A stretch of DNA of 64,000 bases, taken from the NCBI GenBank assembly GCA_009922615.1, contig RFVF01000024.1, positions 1 through 64,000 of the forward strand, given 5' to 3'. This document shows positions 18,999-28,378 of the stretch, in pieces. Every line of letters begins with the position of its first letter. Position 1 is the stretch's first letter. A program made the translations under genes and the position numbers. The notes under the pieces were generated by a model. That model was given only the letters and a program-made list of their open reading frames with translations, had not been told where the DNA came from and did no database searches. The stretch comes from Pseudomonadota bacterium. GTDB taxonomy: Bacteria; Verrucomicrobiota; Verrucomicrobiia; Limisphaerales; SXTU01.

Positions 18999-20800
18999 GC
19001 CGCTGCGTGATGGCCTGCTTGATTGTGGCGCTCTTGGTTGTGACGGGATTAGCTGAGTCGTCACCCATCGCCGATATCGCCGGGAAGCTGCATTACCCGC
19101 TCCGCGCCGATGGTCGCAAGGCCACGGTCATTATTTTCACACTGCCGGATTGCCCTATCGCCAACGCCTTCGCTCCTGAGATCAACCGCCTCGTAGCCGA
19201 CTACTCCGCCAAGCGCGTCGGTTTTTTCCTCGTTCATGCGGATCGCGACCTTTCATCGGCGGAAGCCCGGAAGCACGCCACAGAGTTTGCCTTCCAGTGC
19301 CCGGTGCTGCTGGATGGGCAACACGTTTTGGTTAAAGCTCTGGGCGCGACCAAGACGCCGCAAGCCTTTCTCCTCGGCCCGGACGGAAAGCCGCTCTATC
19401 GCGGGCGCATCAACAACCTCTTCGCTGATTTCGGCCAGCGCCGCCAGATCGTCACGCAGCACGACTTGCGCAACGCACTCGACGCTGTGCTCGCCGGGCC
19501 ACGTGCGAAATCCAACCCCCGGCCCAAGCCCCTCGCCTACGCGCCGCGCCCTGTAAACACCTTGACCTTCGCGAAGGACGTCGCCCCCATCGTGTTCAAC
19601 CACTGCACCGTGTGCCATCGCCCGGGCGAGGTCGCGCCGTTTTCACTCACGAGCTACGCCGAGACGGCCAAGCGCGCCCAGACCATCGCCAGCGTCGTCG
19701 AGAAACGCGTCATGCCACCGTGGAAAGCCGAGCCGGGCCCGGCGTATCTGGACGAATGCCGCCTCACCGACGACCAGGTCGGCGTCATCAAACAGTGGGC
19801 GGCCGAGGGCGCGAAAGAAGGCAACCCCGCCGATTTGCCCGCGATGCCGAAGTTCCCCGAAGGCTGGCGCAATGGCGAGCCCGACCTCGTGCTCGAAATG
19901 CCCGAGTCCTTCACCGTTCCTGCGGAGGGCCGCGATATATATCAGCACTTTGTCATTCCGACTGGTTTCACGGAGGATTGCTGGGTTTCCGCCGTGGAAG
20001 TGCATCCCGGCAACCGCCGCGTCGTGCATCACGTCCTCGTGCATCTGGATGTTTCCGGCAAGGCCCGCGAGTTGGATGCACAAGACCCCGGCCCCGGCTA
20101 TCGCAAGCGCGGCCAGGGCTTCGTCTCCGCCGGCCTCATCGGCCTCTGGGCCCCCGGCAACGTCGCCCGCCGCCTTCCCGATGGCATCGGCATGAACGTG
20201 CCGAAGAACGCCGACGTCGTCTTGGAAATCCATTACAACCTGCGCGGCAAGCCCGAGACCGACCGCACGAAGATCGGCCTCTACTTTGCCAAAAGCCCCG
20301 TGGACAAGCGCCTCCGCCGCTCCGAACTGGCCAGCCGCATCAACATCCCCGCTGGCGACGACAACTACACCACCACCGCCTCGATTCCTGTGCCCGCCGC
20401 CGTCACTTTGCACGCGGTGCTGCCCCACATGCACCTGCTGGGCCGTGACATCAAGGTCTTCGCCACGTTGCCCGACGGTCAGGAACTGCCGCTCGTCCAC
20501 GTGCCCGACTGGGACTTCAACTGGCAGAGTAGTTATGTGTTTCGCGAGCCGGTCCGGCTGCCCCGTGGCTCCAAGGTCACGCTTGCTGCCCGCTACGACA
20601 ACTCCGCCGCCAACCCGCGCAACCCGCACTCCCCGCCGCAGCCTGTCCGCTGGGGCGAGCAGACCACCGATGAAATGTGCCTCGCCTACCTGAACTTCAC
20701 CCTGGATGCCGAGAGCATTACGCAAGGCCGGAGCATCCCGACCGTGCGGGAAACGGTCAGCAACGCCGCTGGCGCGCAGAAAAAGAAGAGGGCCCAATGA
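18995..20800 (+). CDS. Redoxin - cytochrome-like - PHM-type copper type II monooxygenase fusion
   Basis: TLPDCPIANAFAPEINRL (redoxin-like), VFNHCTVCHRPGE (CXXCH), RRVVHHVLVHLD / LEIHYN / LPHMHLLG / TTDEMCLAYLNF matching PHM copper-ligand spacing. Confidence 0.78.
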   Translation: MSRCVMACLIVALLVVTGLAESSPIADIAGKLHYPLRADGRKATVIIFTLPDCPIANAFAPEINRLVADYSAKRVGFFLVHADRDLSSAEARKHATEFAFQCPVLLDGQHVLVKALGATKTPQAFLLGPDGKPLYRGRINNLFADFGQRRQIVTQHDLRNALDAVLAGPRAKSNPRPKPLAYAPRPVNTLTFAKDVAPIVFNHCTVCHRPGEVAPFSLTSYAETAKRAQTIASVVEKRVMPPWKAEPGPAYLDECRLTDDQVGVIKQWAAEGAKEGNPADLPAMPKFPEGWRNGEPDLVLEMPESFTVPAEGRDIYQHFVIPTGFTEDCWVSAVEVHPGNRRVVHHVLVHLDVSGKARELDAQDPGPGYRKRGQGFVSAGLIGLWAPGNVARRLPDGIGMNVPKNADVVLEIHYNLRGKPETDRTKIGLYFAKSPVDKRLRRSELASRINIPAGDDNYTTTASIPVPAAVTLHAVLPHMHLLGRDIKVFATLPDGQELPLVHVPDWDFNWQSSYVFREPVRLPRGSKVTLAARYDNSAANPRNPHSPPQPVRWGEQTTDEMCLAYLNFTLDAESITQGRSIPTVRETVSNAAGAQKKKRAQ

Positions 20801-20861
20801 ACATGGGGACGACGGAGGCTGGTGAAGTCGCCGGCGCTCTGTTGTTTAACCCGTGTGCCAA

Positions 20862-21699
20862 TCATGGTAACGGTGCAGTCGTGGAGCTGGTGTGCGACGG
20901 TGTTGCCCCGTCACGCATGATGGCAGGGTAGATTTCCTGAAGCGCAAATGCGGCGGTAAGCTTTACCGATTCCTCGTCCTTGTTAAGCGCCCGGCGCAGG
21001 GCGGGCACGGCTCCGCTGGCGTGACCATGAAACTGGCCGAGCGAGCGGGCGGCGATTCTGCGAACTTCCACGTTTGGGTCAGCCAGTCGGTCCACCAACG
21101 CGGGCACCGCCTGACCGGGTTCTGCAGCGAGGTTGCCCAATGCCCGCGTGGCAAAGTAGCGCAAGTCGTCATCCTCGTCGTTCAGGACTCTGACCAGCGC
21201 CGGGACAGCCACTCGGCCCTCCGTCCGTCACCGTCCCAGTGCCCGAGCCGAGTTGTTACGGATGAAGGTGACCGGGCTGGTTAGACCATTGGTGAGAATC
21301 GGCACGGCGACCGGCCCGATGGCGGCAATCGAGCGCGCCGCTGGGAATGAGGTTCGTTTGATTTCCAGCAGCTTCATTAACGAGGGCAGGGCGTGGCGCC
21401 CCTCATCTCCGAGTGCTTCAAACCCGAGAACGGCCCGTGACTGCTCCGCGGGATTGCTGGACTCGATCCGCGCCAGCAAGGCTGGCACGATGCGCACGCC
21501 CATCCGGTGCACGGTCGCCTCGGCAGTGGTGCGACGGTAGGGTTCCGTCGCCTCCAAGTCGCGCAGCCATGCGCTCAACGGTCGGTTCGAAGGGGGCTGG
21601 CTCCCGGTGGGCGACGACAAACGCCACCAATGCTAGGGAAAAAACTCCGAGGGTGATAAAGTAGTCGCGCTCGGAATGATCTTCGGCTGGTGTATTCAT
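20862..21699 (-). pseudogene. HEAT-repeat protein gene with in-frame TGA and a frameshift
   Basis: N-terminus MNTPAEDHSERDYFITLGVFSLALVAFVVAHREP in one frame; AWLRDLEATEPYRRTT... in another; NNSARALGR-TGA-RTEGRVAVPALVRVLNDEDDD continues in the same frame across a stop. Confidence 0.65.
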
Positions 21700-21820
21700 G
21701 CTTTAACCCTTACGCTCGTCCAGTCACCTAAGACAAGTGCCTCAGGCTTTCCTGAACGGTTTTTAATGTTTCATTCGGAAGCCGTTAATTTGTGCGCCTG
21801 ACGCTGTCGTCCCAGACCAA

Positions 21821-22498
21821 ATGCGTTTGTTGCTTGCTGAAGATGACCGGAAGGTCGCGGACTTTGTCTCGCGCGGTTTGCGCGCGGAGCGGTTCGCCGT
21901 GGACCTCGCCTACGACGGCCAGAGCGCCTGCGAGTTTGCCGCGAGCTACAGCTACGATGTCATCATCCTCGATCTGATGCTGCCGATCTTGAGCGGCACC
22001 GAAGTGCTAAAGCGCATCCGCCGGCAGTTGCCCGAGGTGCCGGTGCTGGTCCTGACCGCGAAGGACGACACGGCCACGAAAGTGGAGAATTTCGAGGCCG
22101 GCGCGGATGATTATCTGACCAAACCCTTTGCCTTCGCCGAGCTGGCGGTGCGCGTCAAAGCGCTGTTGCGCCGCGGCCCGGTGGTGCGCAGCAGCGTGCT
22201 GCGCGTGGCGGACTTGGAGTTGGACCGCCTTTCGCAGCAAGTGCGCCGCGCGGGAACGCGCATCGAACTCACTGGCAAGGAATACGCCTTGTTGGAGTAT
22301 CTCATGGCCCACGCCGGGCGCGTGCTGTCACGCACGATGATCATCGAGCACGTTTGGGACGAGAGCTTCGAGGGGTTGACGAACATCGTGGATGTTTACG
22401 TGCGTCATTTGCGGGCCAAGGTCGATGATCCCTTTCCGACTAAACTCATCCGCACCGTGCGCGGCGTAGGCTACAGCCTCGGAGAGGCGGCGGCGTGA
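21821..22498 (+). CDS. OmpR-family response regulator
   Basis: MRLLLAEDDRKVADFVSRGLRAE...ILDLMLPILSGTEVLKRIR...LTKPFAFAELAVRVKALLRR...VRHLRAKVDDPFPTKLIRTVRGVGYSL. Confidence 0.92.
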   Translation: MRLLLAEDDRKVADFVSRGLRAERFAVDLAYDGQSACEFAASYSYDVIILDLMLPILSGTEVLKRIRRQLPEVPVLVLTAKDDTATKVENFEAGADDYLTKPFAFAELAVRVKALLRRGPVVRSSVLRVADLELDRLSQQVRRAGTRIELTGKEYALLEYLMAHAGRVLSRTMIIEHVWDESFEGLTNIVDVYVRHLRAKVDDPFPTKLIRTVRGVGYSLGEAAA

Positions 22499-23873
22499 AT
22501 CCCCGTTCCATCAGTTTCCAGCTCACCGTGTGGTATGCGGGCGTCATCACGGTGGTGTTCGTGCTGCTGGGTGGCTTCATGTATCTGGGTGTGCGGCATC
22601 ATCTGGAGAAAAATCTACGCGACACTCAAACCAAGCGCGCCGTGGTCATCGCCGAGACGCTGGTGGCGCGCGTCGCGCAACTCGGCGAGGAACACGTCGT
22701 GCGCGAGGTGCGCGAGAGCTACGCGCCGGAGTTGAACAACCGCTGCGTCCGCTGAAGAGTCGGGCCACGCGGATCGAACGGCTGGAGGATGATCAGGAAC
22801 TGCTCGTCGCCACTGTGCCCGTGCCCGCAGTCGGTGGCACTTGGCTGGTCGAGGTGGGCGCGTCGCTCGCGCCGGTTCGGTCACTGCTGCGCGATTTTCT
22901 CCTGATCCTGCTGGTGGCGTTGCCCGTGGTGTTGTTCGTCTCGACAAGTGGTGGGTTCGTGCTCTCGCGCCGCGCGTTTCGTCCGGTGGAGAAGATCGTC
23001 CGCAGCGCCGAGCAACTCACCTTGCACAATCTCGGCGGACGTCTGCCGGTGCCGCAGACGGGTGACGAATTGGAGCGGCTCTCCCTCGCGCTGAACCAGA
23101 TGATCACGCGGCTCGACCGGGCCTTCCAGCACAACCGCCGTTTCCTCGCCGATGCCTCGCACGAGTTGCGCACGCCGCTCACCGTGTTGCGCGGTGAGTT
23201 GGAGGTCATCGCACAGCAAGCCGATGGCGAGCCGGAATTGCAGGAGCGGATCGGCAGCGTGCTGGAGGAAGTCGAGCGGCTGGCGAAGATTGTTGAAGGG
23301 CTGTTCGCCCTGTCCCGGCTCGATGCGGGCGTAGCGCAAGCGGAGTGGAAGACTTTCGATTTGGCCCGGCTCGCCGCCACCACCGCCGAGCAGATGAGCC
23401 TGCTTGCCGAGGACAAGGGCATTGCCATCACCTGCGAGTCGGCGGGCGAAGTGCCGGTGCAAGGCGACCGCGGCCGCTTGAAGCAGGTCATCGTCAACCT
23501 GCTCGACAACGCCATCAAATACACGCCGCGGGGCGGCAGCGTGGTCATCCGCACCAGCGCCCGGGATGGCGCTGCCTGCCTGGATGTCGCCGACACCGGC
23601 GTGGGCATTCCCGCGGCGGCTCTCCCGCGCGTCTTTGACCGCTTCTTTCGCGTGGACAAGGCTCGTTCGCGCGCCGAAGGCGGTGCGGGCATCGGGCTTT
23701 CCATCGTGAAAGCGATCACGACCGCGCACGGCGGCAGCGTGTCGGTCGAGAGCGAGGAACATCGGGGAACTTGTTTTCACCTACGTCTGCCAAAGGCAAC
23801 TCCGACGACGGGTAAACTGGATGAATCTTCTTCCCCACTGCCATCTGAAACGGATGCCTTCAAAGCCCGATGA
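22495..23873 (+). pseudogene. Sensor histidine kinase, reading frame interrupted in the sensor region
   Basis: N-terminus (22495-22755) ends YAPELNNRCVR*; the rest, including FLADASHELRTPLTVLRGELEVI, NLLDNAIKYTPRGG and ADTGVGIP, continues in another frame. Confidence 0.75.
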
Positions 23874-25216
23874 ATCCTACTCCGTCCTTGAACACTGACG
23901 CGCCGGCCCCGCCACCGTGGCGCCTGGGCCGCTGGACCTTTGCTGTGCTCCTCGTCGTCTGCGCGGCGGCGTGGGCGCTCATGCGCCCGCCTGAGCTGAA
24001 GCGACTGATCGCCACAAAAACCAAACTGCCCGTCGTGGCCGTCACCAAGGCCACGCGCACAAATCTTGCGCGCACGTTGAAGTTCGATGCGGAGTTCCGC
24101 CCGTTTCAGGACATCGACCTGCACGCGCACGTCGCCGGTTTTGTGCAGCAGATGAACGTGGACGTGGGCACCAAGGTGAAGCTGGGACAGGTCGTGGCGG
24201 TGATTGAGATTCCCGAGTTCAAGGAGGAGATCGAGCGCGCCAACGCGGTCCGCACGCGCGCGGCGGGCGATGTGCCCCGCGCCGAAGAAGAGGTGCGCCG
24301 CGCGGAGCTGGAGGTGAGCAAGACCGACGCCGGCATCCGGCGAGCCGAGGCCGCGCACGCCGAGGCGCGCATGACCTACGAGCGGCTGGCGGCGGTTGCC
24401 AAGACGCAGCCCGGCTTGGTGGCGCAGCAGGAGCTGGATGTGGCGCAGGCGCGGGAACGCACCACGTCCGCGCAAGTCGAAGAGGCGAAAGCCGCGCAAG
24501 CAGCCGCCCGCGCCGCCGTCGCGGTGGCCAGGACCGGCATCATCGCCGCCAAGGACGCCGTGGCCGTGGCCGACGCTGATATCCACCGGCTGCAGGCGAA
24601 GTTGGCGTTCACCAAAATCACCGCGCCATTCGATGGTATGATCACCAAACGCTTTGCCGACGTAGGTGATCTCATCCGCGGTGGCTTGTCTCCGAGTGCG
24701 CCTGCCGTTCCGATTGCGCGCCTCGTCACGGTGGATCGGCTGCGGCTGGTCTTTCCCGTTTCGTCGTCTTATGTTGCGCGCGTGAAGGCGGGGCAGACGG
24801 TGGAGTTCAACGTTTCCGAGCTCAACCGCACGTTCACCGGCACCGTCGCGCGGGTGTCGGGTGAGGTGGACATGGCGACGCGCTCAATGGAAGTGCAGGT
24901 GGATGTGATGAATCCCGACGGCATGTTGATTCCCGGCATGTTTGCCAGTGTCACGCTCACGCTGGATCGCCGGGACAAGGTGATTGCCGTGCCCATCGCG
25001 GCCGTTTCGCGCACGGGCAAGCCGAATCTTTTGGTGGTGCTCAAGGACGGCACGCTGGAGCAGCGCTCCGTCAAACTCGGTCTGGAAACGGCGGCGAAGG
25101 TGGAGATTACCTCGGGTCTCGCGGAGGGCGAACTCGTCTTCATCGGCAGTCGTTCGCAGGCGAAGCTCGGGCAGCAGGTGGAACCTAAATTAGTCGAAAC
25201 CCTCACCGCCGAATGA
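23870..25216 (+). CDS. RND efflux periplasmic adaptor (HlyD/MFP family)
   Basis: Signal/TM, VAGFVQQMNVDVGTKVKLGQVVAVIEIPE, LAFTKITAPFDGMITKRFADVGDLI, VTLTLDRRDKVIAVPIAAV. Confidence 0.88.
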   Translation: MNPTPSLNTDAPAPPPWRLGRWTFAVLLVVCAAAWALMRPPELKRLIATKTKLPVVAVTKATRTNLARTLKFDAEFRPFQDIDLHAHVAGFVQQMNVDVGTKVKLGQVVAVIEIPEFKEEIERANAVRTRAAGDVPRAEEEVRRAELEVSKTDAGIRRAEAAHAEARMTYERLAAVAKTQPGLVAQQELDVAQARERTTSAQVEEAKAAQAAARAAVAVARTGIIAAKDAVAVADADIHRLQAKLAFTKITAPFDGMITKRFADVGDLIRGGLSPSAPAVPIARLVTVDRLRLVFPVSSSYVARVKAGQTVEFNVSELNRTFTGTVARVSGEVDMATRSMEVQVDVMNPDGMLIPGMFASVTLTLDRRDKVIAVPIAAVSRTGKPNLLVVLKDGTLEQRSVKLGLETAAKVEITSGLAEGELVFIGSRSQAKLGQQVEPKLVETLTAE

Positions 25217-28200
25217 GCCGTTTCGCATTACGCCATCCCTACTTCGTCATCGTCGTCTGTCTGATGACGGTTGTGCTCGGCATCACCACGCTGGTGCGGA
25301 TGCCGGTGGACTTGTTTCCCAAGATCAACATCCCGGTCGTGGTCGTCGCGACGTTCTACAACGGAATGCCGCCGGACCAGATCGAGAGCCAGATCACCGC
25401 GCGCTTCGAGCGGTTCTTCACGCTGGCCAGCGGCGTGGATCACATCGAGAGCCGCTCGTTGCCAGGCGTCAGCCTGATCAAAATCTATTTCCAATCCGGC
25501 CAAAGCGCCGACAGTGCGGCCGGTTCGATTGCCAATCTCGCGATGGCGAATCTGCGCCGCCTGCCGCCGGGCACGCTGCCTCCGGTCGTGCTCAAGTTCG
25601 ACGCCTCCAGCCTGCCCGTCTGCCTCGTGTCGCTGCAGGGTGAGGGCTTGAGCGAGACGCAGCTCCGGGACATTGGTGCTTACGCGGTGCGCAATCAGAT
25701 CGCCGGCGTGCCGGGCGCGTCCGTGCCGCCGCCGTTCGGCGGAAAATACCGGCAGATCATGGTGTATGTGGATCCGCTGAAACTGGAGGCGCACCAGTTG
25801 AGCGTCATGGACGTGCTGCGTTCGATCAACGACGCCAACCTCACACTCCCGGCGGGCGATGTGCGCATCGGCCCGTTCAACTACAACGTCGTCGCCAACT
25901 CACAGGTCCGCGACGTGGAGGACTTGCGCAAGGTGCCGCTCAAGACCGTCGGCAACTCTTCCGTGCTCGTCGGCGACATCGGCGATGTGCGCGACGCGTT
26001 TCAACTCCAGGCCAACGTGGTGCGCGTGGGCGAGCAGAAGTCCGTCTATCTCCCGATTCTGAAACAGGGCGGCGACGCCAACACCATCGCGGTGGTGGAC
26101 GGTATCAAAAGCGCGCTCGGTGACTTGGTGGACGTGCCGAAAGAATTGGTCACACGCGTGCTCTTCGATCAGTCGGTGTTTGTCCGCGACGCCATCAGCA
26201 ACCTCATCCATGAGGGGGCCATCGGCTTGCTGCTGACCGGGGCGATGATCCTGGTCTTCCTCGGCAGCCTGCGTGGCACGGTGGCGGTGTTTCTCTCCAT
26301 TCCGTTGTCGGCACTGGCGGCGTTCATGGCCTTGGCCATCGGCGATGCGACCATCAACACCATGGTGCTGGGCGGCCTCGCGCTCGCGTTCTCGCGGTTG
26401 ATCGATAACTCGGTCGTCGTGCTCGAAAACATCTTTCGCCACCTCGAACACGGTGAGACGCCGGAAGTGGCTGCCGACAAGGGCGGCCGCGAGATGGCGC
26501 TGCCCGTGCTCGCCGCGACGCTCACGACGGTCGTGGTGTTCTTCCCTGTTACACTGCTCTACGGCGTGAGCAAGTTCCTCTTCGTAGCGCTGGCGTTGGC
26601 CGTAATTCTTTCGATGTTCGCCAGCTACATCGTCGCGCTGACCGTGGTGCCGTTATTCTGCGCGAAGTTCATCAAGGCTCCGCATCATAAGCCATCGCAC
26701 CACCAGGGCGAGGATGCGGACGGCGACGACAAGGGGTTCAACCTTTGGTTCAACCGCCAGTTCCACCGCTTTCTCGGCGGCTACCAGCGTTTGTTGGATG
26801 TCACGCTGCTGCGCCCCCTCGCCACAGTCTTGTTCATCATCGGGCTGTTCATCCTGAGCCTTGGCCTTTTTCCTGCGCTGAAGGTCGCTTATTTCCCGCG
26901 CACCGACCCCGGTCAATTCGTCATCAACGTCAAGGCTCCCACCGGCACGCGGCTGGAGATCACCGAGAAATACATCGCTCAGATCGAAGCGCTCATCCGG
27001 CGCGAAATCCCGCCTGACGAACTGGCCTTAATCGTCTCGAACATCGGCGTGGACGTGGGTTTCAGCGCAATCTACACGCCGAATTCCGGGCAGCACACGG
27101 GTTTCGTCCAGGTCGGCTTGCAAAAGCAGCGTCGGCACGGCAGCCGCGAATACATGGACCGGGTGCGCCGCGTGTTGCAGGCGGAGTTGCCGCAGCTCTC
27201 CACGTATTTGCAAACCGGCGGCCTGGTGGACGCCGTGCTCAACCTCGGCCTGCCCGCGCCCATTGACATCCAAGTCACCGGCTCCAACCTCGACGCGACG
27301 CACGCGATTGCGACCGACCTTGCGGCCAAATTGCGTGCGATGCCCGGCGTGAGTGACGTGCTCGTGCCGCAGGACATCGACTATCCCTCGCTTGATCTGG
27401 ACGTGAATCGCGGGCGGGCCGCCGAGCTGGGCTTGTCGTCGAAGGAGGTCATTCAAAACATCATCACGGCGCTCACCTCTGGCGCGATGATTGCGCCGAG
27501 CTACTACGTGGATCCGAAGAACGGCACCGATTACATCCTCACCGTCCAGTATCCCGAGAACCACATCACCGACCTCGCGGACATTCAGGCCATTCCGTTG
27601 CGGGCTGCGGCGCAGAAGCTGCCCACGCGGCTCGATGCGGTCAGCACGATTACAAAGACGCGGGCCCCGACCGAGGTAAACCATTACCAGCTCCGGCGCA
27701 TCGTGAACGTCTTTGTCGCACCCGAAGGCGAGGATCTCGGGCAGCTCGCCAAGGATGTGCGCAAGCTCATTGCCGAAACGCCGTTGCCCGATGGTGTGCG
27801 CATTTACGTGCGCGGCATGGTGCAGGGCATGGAATCCTCCTTCCATAGCTTCGCCGTCGGACTGCTGCTGTCCGTCGTGTTGGTCTATCTCATCCTCGTC
27901 GCGCAGTTCAAATCGTTCGTGGATCCGTTCCTCATCTTGCTCGCCGTGCCGACCGGCTTGACCGGCGTGCTCGTGACGCTGTGGGCCACGGGCACTTCGC
28001 TCAACGTCATGTCGCTCATGGGCGTGCTGATGATGGTCGGCATCGTCGTCTCGAACAGCATCCTCATTGTCGAGTTCACGCGGCAGTTGCGAGAGGAAGG
28101 ACAGTCCGTGCGGCTGGCCGTGGCAAACGCCTGCCGCGTCCGGCTGCGGCCGGTGTTGATGACCTCATTCGCCACGTTGTTTGGCCTTGCGCCGATGGCG

Positions 28201-28374
28201 CTGAAAATGGGCACGGGCACGGAGGCCTACGCGCCGCTGGCGCTCGCGATCATCGGTGGACTGAGCGTTTCGCTCGTGCTCACGGTGTTCATCGTGCCGG
28301 CGGCATATTTGCTCTGGCATGGCCGAGAAGGTGGGGCTAAGAACCCGCGCCGCGCCGCCGTGGCGCTGCCTTGA
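25213..28374 (+). CDS. Efflux RND transporter permease (AcrB family)
   Basis: MPVDLFPKINIPVVVVATFYNGMPPDQIE, SRLIDNSVVVLENIFRHLE, LLAVPTGLTGVLVTLWATGTSLNVMSLMGVLMMVGIVVSNSILIVEF. Confidence 0.92.
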   Translation: MSRFALRHPYFVIVVCLMTVVLGITTLVRMPVDLFPKINIPVVVVATFYNGMPPDQIESQITARFERFFTLASGVDHIESRSLPGVSLIKIYFQSGQSADSAAGSIANLAMANLRRLPPGTLPPVVLKFDASSLPVCLVSLQGEGLSETQLRDIGAYAVRNQIAGVPGASVPPPFGGKYRQIMVYVDPLKLEAHQLSVMDVLRSINDANLTLPAGDVRIGPFNYNVVANSQVRDVEDLRKVPLKTVGNSSVLVGDIGDVRDAFQLQANVVRVGEQKSVYLPILKQGGDANTIAVVDGIKSALGDLVDVPKELVTRVLFDQSVFVRDAISNLIHEGAIGLLLTGAMILVFLGSLRGTVAVFLSIPLSALAAFMALAIGDATINTMVLGGLALAFSRLIDNSVVVLENIFRHLEHGETPEVAADKGGREMALPVLAATLTTVVVFFPVTLLYGVSKFLFVALALAVILSMFASYIVALTVVPLFCAKFIKAPHHKPSHHQGEDADGDDKGFNLWFNRQFHRFLGGYQRLLDVTLLRPLATVLFIIGLFILSLGLFPALKVAYFPRTDPGQFVINVKAPTGTRLEITEKYIAQIEALIRREIPPDELALIVSNIGVDVGFSAIYTPNSGQHTGFVQVGLQKQRRHGSREYMDRVRRVLQAELPQLSTYLQTGGLVDAVLNLGLPAPIDIQVTGSNLDATHAIATDLAAKLRAMPGVSDVLVPQDIDYPSLDLDVNRGRAAELGLSSKEVIQNIITALTSGAMIAPSYYVDPKNGTDYILTVQYPENHITDLADIQAIPLRAAAQKLPTRLDAVSTITKTRAPTEVNHYQLRRIVNVFVAPEGEDLGQLAKDVRKLIAETPLPDGVRIYVRGMVQGMESSFHSFAVGLLLSVVLVYLILVAQFKSFVDPFLILLAVPTGLTGVLVTLWATGTSLNVMSLMGVLMMVGIVVSNSILIVEFTRQLREEGQSVRLAVANACRVRLRPVLMTSFATLFGLAPMALKMGTGTEAYAPLALAIIGGLSVSLVLTVFIVPAAYLLWHGREGGAKNPRRAAVALP

Positions 28375-28378
28375 TCCG

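Noticed and set aside
21228-21230. In-frame TGA as a selenocysteine or recoded codon
   Set aside because: No redox motif, no SECIS-like element evident, and a separate frameshift in the same gene favours decay or error
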